34,723 nucleotides of DNA, taken from NCBI GenBank assembly GCA_017443295.1, contig JAFSNT010000190.1:1-34723 (forward strand), in the 5' to 3' direction. The translations under genes were made by a program, and so were the position numbers. The notes beneath the pieces were generated by a model that was given only the letters and a program-made list of their open reading frames with translations, made no database searches and was not told the DNA's origin. This stretch comes from Clostridia bacterium. Lineage in GTDB: Bacteria; Bacillota; Clostridia; Christensenellales; Aristaeellaceae. Shown here piece by piece: positions 22,801 to 31,142 of this stretch (the first letter of the stretch is position 1; each line of letters starts with the position of its first letter).

Positions 22801-23993
22801 TCCGGGAGGAAATCGTGAAGGGCATCGGGGCTCAGTTTGATCCCCAATTCGCCAAAATCATGATTCATCTGATCGACCTGGACAGCGAATACAAGATGCA
22901 GGAAATGGTGTCCGGCGCGAAGCGGACGCCTGTGACCAGCCTGCGGTGCGAATCCATGTATCACGACTGCACCGAGGGCGTGCCCGTAACGAAGAAGCCC
23001 ACCCGGATCAGCCTGTGCAGCCAGCCGGACGACGGCGTTCCCGAGGATCAAAGCAGCCCCACCCTGCTGGTGTTCGATTCCCTGGACGGCAAGGTACACC
23101 CCGGCGAGGAAAGCAACAAGGATCTGCTCTATTTTGAGTACGCCCGGATCCGGCTGGACGGACAGGTGCGGGAATGCAACGTGCGAAAGGCCGAAGTGCG
23201 TACCCCCGACCGGGAAACTGGGCTGGGACGAACGGACTTTGGGGAAACGGAGCGCGGCCAGCGGTACGCGGTGGAAGCCGTTCGGAATGCGGATCACGTG
23301 CTGCTGCGCGTTTCGGACGAAGAACGGGTATATGAAGTCATTTTGGCCCTGCCCGATACGTCCCGCTTCGTGTATCTCGCCATCACCGGCGAGCATTGCG
23401 AGGTACACAATATCCGCGTGGAGACCGACGAAAAGGAGGCCGACCCGGAATTCATTCCCCGTATCGCCGAGGAAATCAGCTTCATCAAGGACTGCCCCCA
23501 GGGCGACGTGCCCAATATCCAGGTGGACAGCTGGCGCTCGGCGGCCACGGCGGGCATTCCCATCCTGAACGGCATGACGCTCACTTTCCACACCGTAAGC
23601 CTGCCCACCGCCCGCCTGGTGTGGCACTGCCCCTTCATCAGCGTGTTCTCCTCGGCAAACGGCCAGGTGAACGGCGAAGGCTTCCGGGAATACATGCTGC
23701 TTCGCCTGGACGGCGAAAGCTGGGAATCCGACGAGCATGTGGAAAATAAGGTGAAGGTGGAGCAGCTGGAAAGCTTCGTGGGCTGGAACGCCTGGAAGGA
23801 AAAGAACAAGCAGGGCCTGGACTGCGCCGTGACCATCCGCCGGGATAAGCGCAGGATCATCATGCACACCGATAATCTGGGCATTGAAATCAGCAGCGTC
23901 ACGGAGATTCACGACAGCGTGAAGGACGTGTTCTTGGCCATTACCGGCGACCAGTGCGCGGTCACCAACATTCGCGTGGCCCGGGATGAATAA
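19869..23993 (+). CDS. Beta-propeller sensor HD-GYP protein with duplicated C-terminal domain
   Basis: This 1374-aa protein starts at ATG 19869 with GGAGGAG 7 nt upstream. A signal peptide or anchor spans about 11-32. Residues 60-680 hold a dozen or more Reg_prop blades, such as GFLWIGSYAGLIRYDG and NRLWIGTNDNGVAML, forming extracellular beta-propellers. A Y_Y_Y domain (about 690-765) and TM segment (783-806) follow. The HD-GYP domain has H876-D877 (LLHDVGKIG) and G937-Y938-P939, all intact, for cyclic di-GMP hydrolysis. Beyond about residue 1010 are two beta-rich repeats of about 186 aa. They align at EYARIRLDG/EYMLLRLDG and at YLAITGEHCEVHNIRV/FLAITGDQCAVTNIRV. Propeller/Y_Y_Y arrays usually sense polysaccharide breakdown products in hybrid two-component proteins; here the output is an HD-GYP. 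The C-terminal module's role is unknown; a second cytoplasmic input is a reasonable inference. Confidence 0.92.
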   Translation: MSKRIDHSARLCVIIVLALLLMAFGLGVCYAESDVVSRNACGIVNRPLSVDPTGRSEGFSAVLYDNGNGLPTSEANAIAETDEGFLWIGSYAGLIRYDGNTFERMDSTGGLTSIKCLYVDSRNRLWIGTNDNGVAMLEQGELRRWGKLDGMASAHTRAITEDQSGTIYIATSRGIARIDADGNFSMMEDSALAEVDMRDLRIGNDGIIYGTTDSGDLLTIRDGELLSFITPTDSPLGGVGAILPDPKNPGKLYHEAADLGLYYVDLNGGFTVLEKLDIAPLTYLRQMEYIDGKIWICAGNGIGVLEDGRFTLLENLPMNNNVVRVMTDYLGNLWFASTRQGVMKVVPNQFSDLFGRFGLPATVVNSTCMCGDLLLIGTDTGLMALDENGLVMSVPLTKAVTASGKDLEADDLIKLLSGVRIRSIIRDSRERVWISTWRASGLLRYDHGEVTAFTTEDGLLSANLRAVSEREDGTILVALTGGVNVIDGDRVIASYGKQDGVVNTESLTVAEGWNGDIVLGSNGGGIYVINETGLRCVDVEDGLPSDTVMRLKRDAKRDVIWIVSSSAIAYMTPDYKVTAVKKFPYPNNFDLYEASNGDMWILSSNGIYVAPADELIANGEISPVFYGVASGLPCIATANSYSELTADGDLYIAGSTGVCKVNVDKPFEDVNDLKAVVPYVEADGKIIYPNKSGVFTIPANTQKLTVLGSVYNFSLSDPQVSYQLEGFDRQFTTVSRGEMLPSDYTNLSGGTYHFVMQLKDSLGRGNKEVSVTIVKEKAFYEETWFYVVAGLVLLNLIAAGVRFYVGKKTRAFEKKQQESREQFEQTAEALASAIDAKDRYTNGHSRRVAEYSLKIAQEAGKTEEECEKIYFAALLHDVGKIGVPIEILSKKGRLTDEEFEFIKQHPGMGGQILSSIKKSPWLSVGARYHHERYNGKGYPEGLKGEAIPEIARIIAVADAYDAMTSNRSYRSAIPQHIVREEIVKGIGAQFDPQFAKIMIHLIDLDSEYKMQEMVSGAKRTPVTSLRCESMYHDCTEGVPVTKKPTRISLCSQPDDGVPEDQSSPTLLVFDSLDGKVHPGEESNKDLLYFEYARIRLDGQVRECNVRKAEVRTPDRETGLGRTDFGETERGQRYAVEAVRNADHVLLRVSDEERVYEVILALPDTSRFVYLAITGEHCEVHNIRVETDEKEADPEFIPRIAEEISFIKDCPQGDVPNIQVDSWRSAATAGIPILNGMTLTFHTVSLPTARLVWHCPFISVFSSANGQVNGEGFREYMLLRLDGESWESDEHVENKVKVEQLESFVGWNAWKEKNKQGLDCAVTIRRDKRRIIMHTDNLGIEISSVTEIHDSVKDVFLAITGDQCAVTNIRVARDE

Positions 23994-24020
23994 AGGAAAA
24001 AGGGAAAAGGAGAGAAAAGC

Positions 24021-24443
24021 ATGCAGTACAAAAAATTCGGCGACGCTTATGTGGTGCGCATCGACCTGAACGAAGATATTATACAGAGCCTCAAAGCCCT
24101 GTGCGAGAAAGAGGACATCCGCCTGGCCCAGGTGGACGCCATCGGCGCGGCCAATCACGCGGTCATGGGCGTGTATGACCTGGAAAAACAGGCGTATCAC
24201 CGGGAAGAGCTGAACGGGTTCATGGAAATCACCAGCCTTTCCGGAAACGTGACCCGGATGAACGGGGAAGCGTATCTGCACCTCCACGGCACCCTGGCGG
24301 ACCAGAACCACGCGCTGCACGGCGGGCACGTGATCGAAATGACGGTGGGAGCCACCTGTGAAATGTTTGTGCGTCCCCTCGCCGGGGAGGTTTCCCGCGT
24401 CCGGGATCAGGCCCTGGGCATCAATCTGATTGACCTGCCATAA
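24021..24443 (+). CDS. PPC (DUF296) domain protein
   Basis: This 140-aa protein is a single PPC/PCC domain, recognised from the IDLNEDIIQSLKALCEKEDIRLAQVDAIGAANHAVMGVYD start, the GNVTRMNGEAYLHLHGTLADQ metal-site region and the HGGHVIEMTVGATCEMFV end. The family forms trimers and often occurs alone in bacteria. In plants it accompanies AT-hooks and in some bacteria it is linked to DNA binding or small-ligand binding; the bacterial function is poorly defined. The histidines of YLHLHG and HGGH could bind metal. It starts at ATG 24021 with AAGGAGAGAAAAGC upstream, 27 bp after the propeller gene, so the two are probably co-transcribed. Confidence 0.88.
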   Translation: MQYKKFGDAYVVRIDLNEDIIQSLKALCEKEDIRLAQVDAIGAANHAVMGVYDLEKQAYHREELNGFMEITSLSGNVTRMNGEAYLHLHGTLADQNHALHGGHVIEMTVGATCEMFVRPLAGEVSRVRDQALGINLIDLP

Positions 24444-24564
24444 CCGCGCCCGCGTTTGTTAAAAAAGTTTTACGAATTTTTTCTCATTAGGGGATGAAAC
24501 CGGGCCGCTCATTCGTATACTGTTAGGAAATCCCAATACAAATCATGCTACGGGAGGCAATTTT

Positions 24565-26637
24565 ATGCATCGTACAAAGGTATTCATTCTGGCGGTTGCG
24601 CTGTGCCTGTGCGCCGTTCTGACGGCCGCGGCGTTGACCGACGGCACCCTGAAAACCCTGTGGAACAGCGGCTGCGATTTTTTGTTTCACACCGATAACG
24701 TGACCGTCACCGGTCAGGCGACTTTCTCCCTGGACGGGAAACGCTTCAAGACGGCGGAACTCAACTACGTACAGGACGGGTACAAATCCTATTACGGGTT
24801 AAAGCTGCTCACGCCCTGGAGCGACGGCACGGAACACGAAACCGGATGGACCATCATCGCGGCCGCGGACGGCACCATCACCGTCATGGAAGCCTTTAAG
24901 CCCGGCGTATACAACTGGGCCACCGGCACGCCGCAGAACACCCTGCTGCGCCGAACGGTTCGGCTGGACGCCCTGACGGATTTGGGCGGCCTGATGGCCG
25001 CTTCGGTGGACGCTCTGCTGCCGGAAGGCGCGGTGACTGTGACCGAGGCGGATGGAACAAAGACCGTCCATATCGCCCTCACGGAAGGTCAGATCCCGGA
25101 TCAGGCAGTGAGCGTCCTGAACCTGGCTGCGGACTATCTGGCCGCCCGTTGGTTCAACGGCTATGATCGTTCCATCACCGAACAGGAAGCTCTTGTCTTC
25201 GATCAATACGTCACCGTGACGGAGGCGCTGACGGGCGGCACCGTGCGCTGGGTGCTGAAAAACGTGGACGTGGATTTTGCTCTGGACGCCCAGGGCCGTC
25301 TGTCCGCCGCGCGCGGCGCGGTCAAAGTGGCGTCCGAGTACTGGGACGGTACCGTAAGGGAAGTGGAAGCGCAGTTTGAGTTTGCCGCCACGGACTACGG
25401 AACCAGCACCGTGAAGCCCTTCGATCCTGCCGATTACGGCGTGGTATCGGGCGCGCTGCTGCCGGCGGAGGAAGAACCCCAGGGCATGGAACCCGCCACA
25501 GATTATGTCTGGATGGACGAAAACTTCGGCCAGGCCACCGGCGCCGTGCTGCCCGCTTACGCTTACACGGGCGGCGATCCCATCGAAGCCGCCGTGGCCG
25601 CCTACGCCGCCGAAACCATGGGCAGCCGCTACCTGCTGCCCCAGGGCGCGGCGTCCATTCCCGCCCCGGTGATCCTGAAAACCGTGGCGCAGGATGAAAA
25701 TACCGCCCTGGTGTACGGCAATTTCTGGGTGATGAATTACGTCCTGCGCGGCACCGTGCTGGAATGCGTTTCCGGCGGCGAAGCCCCGGGCGTCATGACC
25801 CTGACCAAATCCGGCGACGGCTGGACGGTGACGGCCTTTGAGGAAGCCGGAGACGGCGATGATTACGCAAAGGACATTCAGCGCTTCTGCCAGGGCGACA
25901 AGGAACTGGAAAAAGCGTATTTCGCCGCGGCGGACGTGAGCGAAGACCCCTTAAAGAGCGTCCGGCAGCGGTTCATTCAGGATTATGTGACCGTGGGTAA
26001 ACTGGCTGTGCGGGCTTATCAGGATTACGGCTGGGAACCCAAGGCGCTGATCCCCGGCTCCGAACCCAAAATCGTCACCGCCATCGCCTCCGAAATCAAC
26101 CCGGAGCATCTGGAATCCGTGGCCGCTTACGCGCGGATCACAGCCGCCGATGAAAACAAGCTGACGGTGGAGCTGCTGACGCCGGAACGCTTCGACCGGG
26201 AGGAAGTGCTCAGCCTGGTGCCCGGCGACGCCATTTACACCCAGGGCCAGGAAATCAAGGTGGAGACGGTCAAGGAACAGTACGGCTACGTGATCCTCAA
26301 CGAGGGCGAGTATGAGTTCTCGGAGGGTTCCGTGTGGCTCTATGAGGAAACGGACGGCACCTTCGCCGTCGCCGCTTGGGACGATATCGCCTGGACCGCC
26401 CTGCCGGAGGCCGCCTTCCCCGTGACCGACAAGCTGCTGTTCCTGGACGGCATCAACCCCTCCTCCGGCGAAATGCTGGATATGCCCACCGTGCACAGCG
26501 GCGCGGAATTCCTGGAGATGCTGAAAAAGGAAGCGGCAGGGGAAGGCCCCGGCTTTGACGTAAACAACGTGTTCGTCGTCTTCGACGCCGACGGCCAGCT
26601 GGAGCTGGTGCAGCGGTATTACGTGCCCTGGCAGTAA
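24565..26637 (+). CDS. Large exported protein of unknown function
   Basis: This 690-aa protein has a signal peptide (MHRTKVFILAVALCLCAVLTAAA) and a GGGAGG RBS. There is no second hydrophobic segment and no lipobox cysteine in the cleavage region (the cysteines are inside the hydrophobic core), so it is probably released or wall-associated. Residues 40-290 form a beta-rich domain (FHTDNVTVTGQATFSLDGKRFKTAEL) that resembles anti-sigma or sporulation-type exported domains only in general character. A second region from about 340 (YTGGDPIEAAVAAYAAETMGSRYLLPQ) has a fold suggestive of a stress or lipoprotein-like alpha/beta domain. The C-terminus includes VTAIASEINPEHLESVAAYARI. I recognise no enzymatic motif. 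It stands alone between the PPC gene and a strong bidirectional terminator. Confidence 0.82.
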   Translation: MHRTKVFILAVALCLCAVLTAAALTDGTLKTLWNSGCDFLFHTDNVTVTGQATFSLDGKRFKTAELNYVQDGYKSYYGLKLLTPWSDGTEHETGWTIIAAADGTITVMEAFKPGVYNWATGTPQNTLLRRTVRLDALTDLGGLMAASVDALLPEGAVTVTEADGTKTVHIALTEGQIPDQAVSVLNLAADYLAARWFNGYDRSITEQEALVFDQYVTVTEALTGGTVRWVLKNVDVDFALDAQGRLSAARGAVKVASEYWDGTVREVEAQFEFAATDYGTSTVKPFDPADYGVVSGALLPAEEEPQGMEPATDYVWMDENFGQATGAVLPAYAYTGGDPIEAAVAAYAAETMGSRYLLPQGAASIPAPVILKTVAQDENTALVYGNFWVMNYVLRGTVLECVSGGEAPGVMTLTKSGDGWTVTAFEEAGDGDDYAKDIQRFCQGDKELEKAYFAAADVSEDPLKSVRQRFIQDYVTVGKLAVRAYQDYGWEPKALIPGSEPKIVTAIASEINPEHLESVAAYARITAADENKLTVELLTPERFDREEVLSLVPGDAIYTQGQEIKVETVKEQYGYVILNEGEYEFSEGSVWLYEETDGTFAVAAWDDIAWTALPEAAFPVTDKLLFLDGINPSSGEMLDMPTVHSGAEFLEMLKKEAAGEGPGFDVNNVFVVFDADGQLELVQRYYVPWQ

Positions 26638-26660
26638 CCGTAACTGGAAACTGATTCCAC

Positions 26661-26698
26661 TTTAAAAACGCATCGTCTGCAGGCGATGCGTTTTTAAA
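26661..26698. terminator. Bidirectional terminator between convergent genes
   Basis: Perfect 15-bp arms (26661-26675 and 26684-26698) with an 8-nt loop; the core is ACGCATCG and each side ends in an A/T run. It can stop both the exported-protein gene and oppF. Confidence 0.85.
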
Positions 26699-26714
26699 AT
26701 GCCGATGCTGTGCG

Positions 26715-27659
26715 TCAGCCGTCCTTTTTCAGCTCCTCCTGGTACGCGTTCCATTCCTTCTGGTTGGCGCGGACGAAGTGGCCCGGTTCGATTTCCGCCC
26801 AGAAGGGCTTGTCCGCGCTGTAATCGTGAACGGATTCGTCGTAAATGAGGGGCGGGCCCTCGGTGCGGCGGTCGGGGGAGGGCATGGGCACGGCGGACAG
26901 CAGGGCCTTGGTATAGGGGTGGAGCGGATGGCGGAACAGCGTTTCCGTTTCGCCCAATTCCATGAGCAGGCCCTTGTGGATGACGGCGATGCGGTCGCAG
27001 ATGAAGCGCATGACGCTCAAATCGTGGGAAATGAACAGGTAGGTGAGGCCCCGTTCCTTCTGCAAATCGGCCAGCAGGTTCAGCACCTGGGCGCGGATGG
27101 AAACGTCCAGGGCGGAAATGGGTTCGTCGGCCACGATGAACTCCGGCTCCATGATCAGCGCCCGGGCGATGCCGATGCGCTGGCGCTGGCCCCCGGAAAA
27201 CTCATGGGGGAAACGGCTGGCGAATTCGGGCAGCAGGCCCACGTCCAGCAGAGCCTGATGCACCTTTTCCGCCCGCTCTTCCTTTGTGTATTTCCGGTCG
27301 GAATTGTACAGGCCCTCGGACACGATGTAGTCCACCTTGGCCCGCTCGTTGAGGGAAGCCATGGGGTCCTGGAAGATCATTTGGATTTTCCGCGTCACCT
27401 GCCGATCCAGTTCCTTGCTGATTTTTCCGTTGATCTTCTGGCCGTCGAAGATCACCTCGCCCCCCGCCGTTTCGTAAATGCGGATGATGGCGCGGCCGAT
27501 GGTGGTTTTGCCGCTGCCGCTTTCGCCCACCAAACCGAAGGTTTCGCCCCGATAGATATCGAAGCTCACGCCCTTCACGGCGTGGAAGGGCCTGCGGCGG
27601 GAGCCGAAATCCACCTTCATGTCCTTGACGGACAGCAGGATTTTTCTTTCTTCGCTCAT
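26715..27659 (-). CDS. oppF: Oligopeptide ABC transporter ATP-binding protein OppF
   Basis: This 314-aa ATPase would power peptide import together with OppD. It shows Walker [10 protein letters not shown], the Q-loop [12 protein letters not shown], signature [15 protein letters not shown], Walker [15 protein letters not shown] and switch histidine SHDLSV. The C-terminal HPY-type extension ([15 protein letters not shown]) is typical of the oligopeptide/dipeptide subfamily. Its ATG overlaps the oppD stop as ATGA, showing tight coupling. The last gene of the operon, it ends at a terminator. Substrate range cannot be told; the whole system belongs to the Opp/Dpp class. Confidence 0.95.
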   Translation of the reverse strand: MSEERKILLSVKDMKVDFGSRRRPFHAVKGVSFDIYRGETFGLVGESGSGKTTIGRAIIRIYETAGGEVIFDGQKINGKISKELDRQVTRKIQMIFQDPMASLNERAKVDYIVSEGLYNSDRKYTKEERAEKVHQALLDVGLLPEFASRFPHEFSGGQRQRIGIARALIMEPEFIVADEPISALDVSIRAQVLNLLADLQKERGLTYLFISHDLSVMRFICDRIAVIHKGLLMELGETETLFRHPLHPYTKALLSAVPMPSPDRRTEGPPLIYDESVHDYSADKPFWAEIEPGHFVRANQKEWNAYQEELKKDG

Positions 27660-28690
27660 GCCAGTTCCTCCTGCTTCAATCTCGCCAGAACGGGCGGCGG
27701 CTCCACCTTGGGCGCGTCGGGATGCAGCAGCCAGGTGCGGGCAAAGTGGGTGGGGGATACCTCAAACAGGGGCGGCCGCCGCTCAAAATCAATTTTCAGC
27801 GCCTGGGGGTTCCGGGGGGCGAAAGCGTCCCCCTTGATTTCCTGATACAGGCTGGGGGGCGTGCCCTGAATGGAAAACAGCTTTTCGCCCTTCACGCCCA
27901 GTTGGGGCAGGGAGGACAGCAGCGCCCAGGTGTAGGGGTGCCGGGCGTCGTAGAACACTTCCCGGGCCATGCCGATTTCCACGATGTCGCCGGCGTACAT
28001 GACGGCCACCCGGTCGGCTACGTTGGCCACCACGCCCAAATCGTGGGTGATGTACACGGTGGTCAGGTGGTATTTGCGCACCAGATCGCGGATCAGGTGC
28101 AAAATCTGCGCCTGAATGGTCACGTCCAGGGCGGTGGTGGGTTCGTCGCAAATCAAGATTTTCGGGTTGCAGGCCATGGCGATGGCGATGACCACCCGCT
28201 GGCGCATGCCGCCGGAAAACTCATGGGGGTACTGCCTGCTGCGGCGCTCCGGTTCGGGGATGCCCACGTCGGACAGCAGCGCCACCGCCCGCTTGTGGGC
28301 GACCGGGCCGGTGACGTGCTGGTGCAGGGCGATGGCCTCCTCGATCTGCATGCCGATGGTTTTCAGGGGGTTCAGGCTGGTCATGGGGTCCTGCAGCACC
28401 ATGGCGATTTCCTTGCCCCGGATGGCGAGCCATTCCTTTTCGGTCTTGTACTTCGCTAAATCCTGGCCGTTGTACAGGATGCTGCCGCTGTCGATCCAGC
28501 CGTTCTGATCCATGAGGCCCATGAAGGTTTTGGTCAGCACCGATTTGCCGCTGCCGCTTTCGCCCACGATGGCCAGGGTTTCGCCCTTGTATAAGTCCAG
28601 GGACACGTCCCGGATGGCGTGAAGCACCTTGCCCCGGAGGGAAAACTTCACGTTCAGGTTTTTCACGGATAAAATGGGTTCCTGATCCAC
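27656..28690 (-). CDS. oppD: Oligopeptide ABC transporter ATP-binding protein OppD
   Basis: This 344-aa ATPase has Walker [13 protein letters not shown]-loop [12 protein letters not shown], signature [16 protein letters not shown], Walker [15 protein letters not shown] and the switch THDLGV. The C-terminus carries the [14 protein letters not shown] segment and a tail with LDFERRP- and [13 protein letters not shown]-like residues, usual in OppD. It starts at a GTG (28690) with GGAGG 8 nt upstream. It pairs with OppF as the ATPase heterodimer. It lies 12 bp after oppC. Confidence 0.95.
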   Translation of the reverse strand: MDQEPILSVKNLNVKFSLRGKVLHAIRDVSLDLYKGETLAIVGESGSGKSVLTKTFMGLMDQNGWIDSGSILYNGQDLAKYKTEKEWLAIRGKEIAMVLQDPMTSLNPLKTIGMQIEEAIALHQHVTGPVAHKRAVALLSDVGIPEPERRSRQYPHEFSGGMRQRVVIAIAMACNPKILICDEPTTALDVTIQAQILHLIRDLVRKYHLTTVYITHDLGVVANVADRVAVMYAGDIVEIGMAREVFYDARHPYTWALLSSLPQLGVKGEKLFSIQGTPPSLYQEIKGDAFAPRNPQALKIDFERRPPLFEVSPTHFARTWLLHPDAPKVEPPPVLARLKQEELA

Positions 28691-28702
28691 GGTTTTCCCT
28701 CC

Positions 28703-30097
28703 TTACAGATGGTTTTTGGGGTCGGCGGCGTCGGCGAAGGAATTGCCGATGATATAGAAGGAAATGGTGATCAGCGACAGCACCAGGGTGGGGAATACCA
28801 ACTGGTAATTCTGGGAGGTGGCGATCATCCTGCGGCCTTCGTTGATCAGGTTACCCAGGGACGGAACGCTCAGGGGCAGGCCCAGGCCGATGTAGGTGAT
28901 GAACACCTCGCTGCCGATGGCCCCCGGCACCGCCAGGGCCAGCCGCAGCATGATGACGGACACCAGATAGGGCAGCAGGTTTCGGGTAATGATCCGCCCG
29001 GTGGTGTTGCCTAAGCACCGGGAGGCCAGGTTGTAATCCCGATCCCGGATGATCACGATCTGGTTGCGGATGAACCGGGCCATGCCCACCCAGCCGGTGA
29101 CCGTCATGGCCAAGATCAGCGTTTCCACGCCGGGACGCATGATGTAGGACACCAGGATCAGCACGATGGTGGTGGGGATATTGTCGATGATGTTGTAGAC
29201 TTCCGTCAGCAGCTTATCCAGGGATTTCACATAGCCCCACAGCACGCCGATCAGAATGCCGATGAGCGATTGCAGCACCGCCACCGTGACGCCGATGAGC
29301 AGGGACGTGCGGGTGCCCGACCACACCTTGGCCCATAAATCCTGTCCGGCGCTGTTGGTGCCAAACAGGAAAGGCCGAGTATCGGGCAGCAGGCGCAGGG
29401 GCGTTTCTTCCAGGGTCACGGCCTTATCGCCTTCGACGCGAAGCTGGCTTTTTTTGCAGAAGAGCGCCTCGCCGTTCTGGCTCAAATCCTGGGGACTGGT
29501 AAAGAGATTCAGCGCGAAATTGGATTTGGCCTGGTACGGGGTGGCGGTGGGATCGTCGGGGAACTTGATCTTGGTGGTAAAGTCGTTGCGGACGTAGCCC
29601 TCCGTGCCATTGTATTCGATGCGGCACCAGTCCTCGCCGTATTCCAGCACGGTAAAGTCTTTCCGGGCCTTGATGGAGGTGAGAATATTGTCCACCGCCG
29701 CCCATTCCTCGTTATCGAAGGGATGCACGATCAGCTCCGTTCCCGGCGCGGCATTGACCACAACGTTGGTCAGGGCGGGGGAAATGTTGCTCATCTGGCG
29801 CTTGGTAATGGGATGGTCGATGATCAGGTTGGCTTCAAACTGCTGCGGCAGCAAGGGCTGGATGCAGGTGAACAAAAGCAGGATCACCAGCACCAGCATA
29901 AAGCCCACGGCCGTCCGCTTTTTGAGGAAGCACCGGAACGTGCTGCCCCAGTAGGAATAATTGGAATAGCCGCCCCGCTCCCCGGCTTCCGGGTTATAGG
30001 GGGCAAAGGAAAGATCATCGGCCCGAATCTGCTCCTCCACCGCCGTTTCCAGGGGCGCGGAAAGGGCTTCCTTGGGACGCAGCTGCTTCATCGTCAT
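28703..30097 (-). CDS. oppC: Oligopeptide ABC transporter permease OppC with SH3-like insertion
   Basis: The 464-aa permease is long for the family. TM1 lies at about 61-82. About 165 residues follow before the FLFGTNSAGQDLWAKVWSGTRTSL motif at about 242, where ordinary OppC proteins usually have a few tens. The insertion contains a bacterial SH3-like module at about 133-178 (ARKDFTVLEYGEDWCRIEYNG, TEGYVRNDF). The C-terminal half is a normal permease with five TM segments and the EAA-type loop (CLGNTTGRIITRNLLPYL). The insertion should be outside the membrane, near the substrate-binding protein. The ATG overlaps the oppB stop as ATGA. Confidence 0.93.
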   Translation of the reverse strand: MTMKQLRPKEALSAPLETAVEEQIRADDLSFAPYNPEAGERGGYSNYSYWGSTFRCFLKKRTAVGFMLVLVILLLFTCIQPLLPQQFEANLIIDHPITKRQMSNISPALTNVVVNAAPGTELIVHPFDNEEWAAVDNILTSIKARKDFTVLEYGEDWCRIEYNGTEGYVRNDFTTKIKFPDDPTATPYQAKSNFALNLFTSPQDLSQNGEALFCKKSQLRVEGDKAVTLEETPLRLLPDTRPFLFGTNSAGQDLWAKVWSGTRTSLLIGVTVAVLQSLIGILIGVLWGYVKSLDKLLTEVYNIIDNIPTTIVLILVSYIMRPGVETLILAMTVTGWVGMARFIRNQIVIIRDRDYNLASRCLGNTTGRIITRNLLPYLVSVIMLRLALAVPGAIGSEVFITYIGLGLPLSVPSLGNLINEGRRMIATSQNYQLVFPTLVLSLITISFYIIGNSFADAADPKNHL

Positions 30098-31035
30098 CGT
30101 GCGCTCTCCTTTCTGGTCAGGGAAATGCGCGGGTCGATCACCACCATCAGCAAATCGCCCAAAATCATGCCGACGATTCCGATGCTGGAATAGATCATCA
30201 CCAGGGCCTGCACCATGGGGTTATCCTGCCGGGTGATCACATCCACCAGCAGGCCGCCCATGCCCGGCACGGAATACAGGGATTCGATGTAGATGGAGCC
30301 GCTGACCGTATAAAGGAGCGAGGTGGGAATATATTGGATCATGGGCACGAAGGAATTGCGGAACACGTGCTTCATGGTGATATCGCTGTTTTTGACGCCC
30401 TTGGCCCGGGCCAGGCGCACATAATCCTTGTTCATTTCATCCACCATGTAGCGCCTCAGCCACATGGCGTAATAGGCGATGTTGCCCAGGGACATGGAGA
30501 ATACCGGCAAAATCCACGTCCGCCAGTCGTCCCGGCTGAACAGCATGGGCACCCCCAGCAGGGTGGAGCCGTAGGACTGAATATAAATGTAATACACCGC
30601 TGCGGGCACGGCGCTGACGAACACGATGAACACCGTGCCGAATTTATCCCAGAATTTGCTTTTGCTCCGGGCCATGGCAGCCCCTAAGGGAATGCCCAGC
30701 ACCAGAGAAAGGGCCATGGAAATCACGCCGATCTGAATGGAAACGGGCGCTTTTTTGGCGACGATGGAGGTAATGGGCACCCCCACCGAATATCGGGCGG
30801 ACGTGCCCAGGTCGCCCTGGAACAGCCGCAGGAAAAAGTTTTTGAGCTGCACGAAAATGGGGTCTTTTAACCCCATCTGCCGCAGGCGCGCGTCGATCAC
30901 GGCCTGATCCAGCTTATCAAAATTATCGAAATATCCTTCAATGGGCATCTGGCGCACCAGAATAAATACCACCGACAGAATGATCACCAGCGTCAGCAGC
31001 GAAATGCCCAATCGCTTCAAAATGTACTTTGCCAT
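30094..31035 (-). CDS. oppB: Oligopeptide ABC transporter permease OppB
   Basis: This 313-aa permease has six TM segments, with the N-terminal MAKYILKRLGISLLTLVIILSVVFIL and the usual first-loop region. The EAA loop DYVRLARAKGVKNSDITMKHVFRNSFVPMI is the site that contacts the ATPases. The ATG at 31035 is chosen over a TTG at 31059 because GGGAGGG lies upstream at about 11 nt and the N-terminus then matches the family. It is the second gene of the operon, separated from oppA by a strong hairpin. Confidence 0.94.
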   Translation of the reverse strand: MAKYILKRLGISLLTLVIILSVVFILVRQMPIEGYFDNFDKLDQAVIDARLRQMGLKDPIFVQLKNFFLRLFQGDLGTSARYSVGVPITSIVAKKAPVSIQIGVISMALSLVLGIPLGAAMARSKSKFWDKFGTVFIVFVSAVPAAVYYIYIQSYGSTLLGVPMLFSRDDWRTWILPVFSMSLGNIAYYAMWLRRYMVDEMNKDYVRLARAKGVKNSDITMKHVFRNSFVPMIQYIPTSLLYTVSGSIYIESLYSVPGMGGLLVDVITRQDNPMVQALVMIYSSIGIVGMILGDLLMVVIDPRISLTRKESAR

Positions 31036-31067
31036 ACCGGTTCGGGCCCTCCCAATCAAACGTATGT

Positions 31068-31101
31068 GGGTTGCGGCAGGCTGTTACGCCTGCCGCAACC
31101 C
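31068..31101 (-). promoter_or_regulatory. Intercistronic stem-loop between oppA and oppB
   Basis: GGGTTGCGGCAGGC (31068-31081) and its exact complement (31088-31101) form a 14-bp stem with a 6-nt loop, flanked by CAAAC/GTTTG. It may stabilise the oppA end of the mRNA or reduce read-through into the permease genes, as hairpins downstream of other binding-protein genes do. Confidence 0.6.
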
Positions 31102-31142
31102 ATTGTTTGAATGATTTGGTGCTTTTTGCTATGGGGCGGCGG

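Noticed and set aside
22107-24329. 740-aa minus-strand ORF
   Set aside because: It is the antisense of the propeller/HD-GYP and PPC genes, which have clear domains. Long antisense frames are expected in GC-rich coding DNA.
24490-24530. Possible ECF-sigma promoter (TGAAAC ... CGTATA) before the 690-aa protein gene
   Set aside because: The spacing between the two boxes is 13 bp, too short for the usual ECF spacing of about 16-17 bp.
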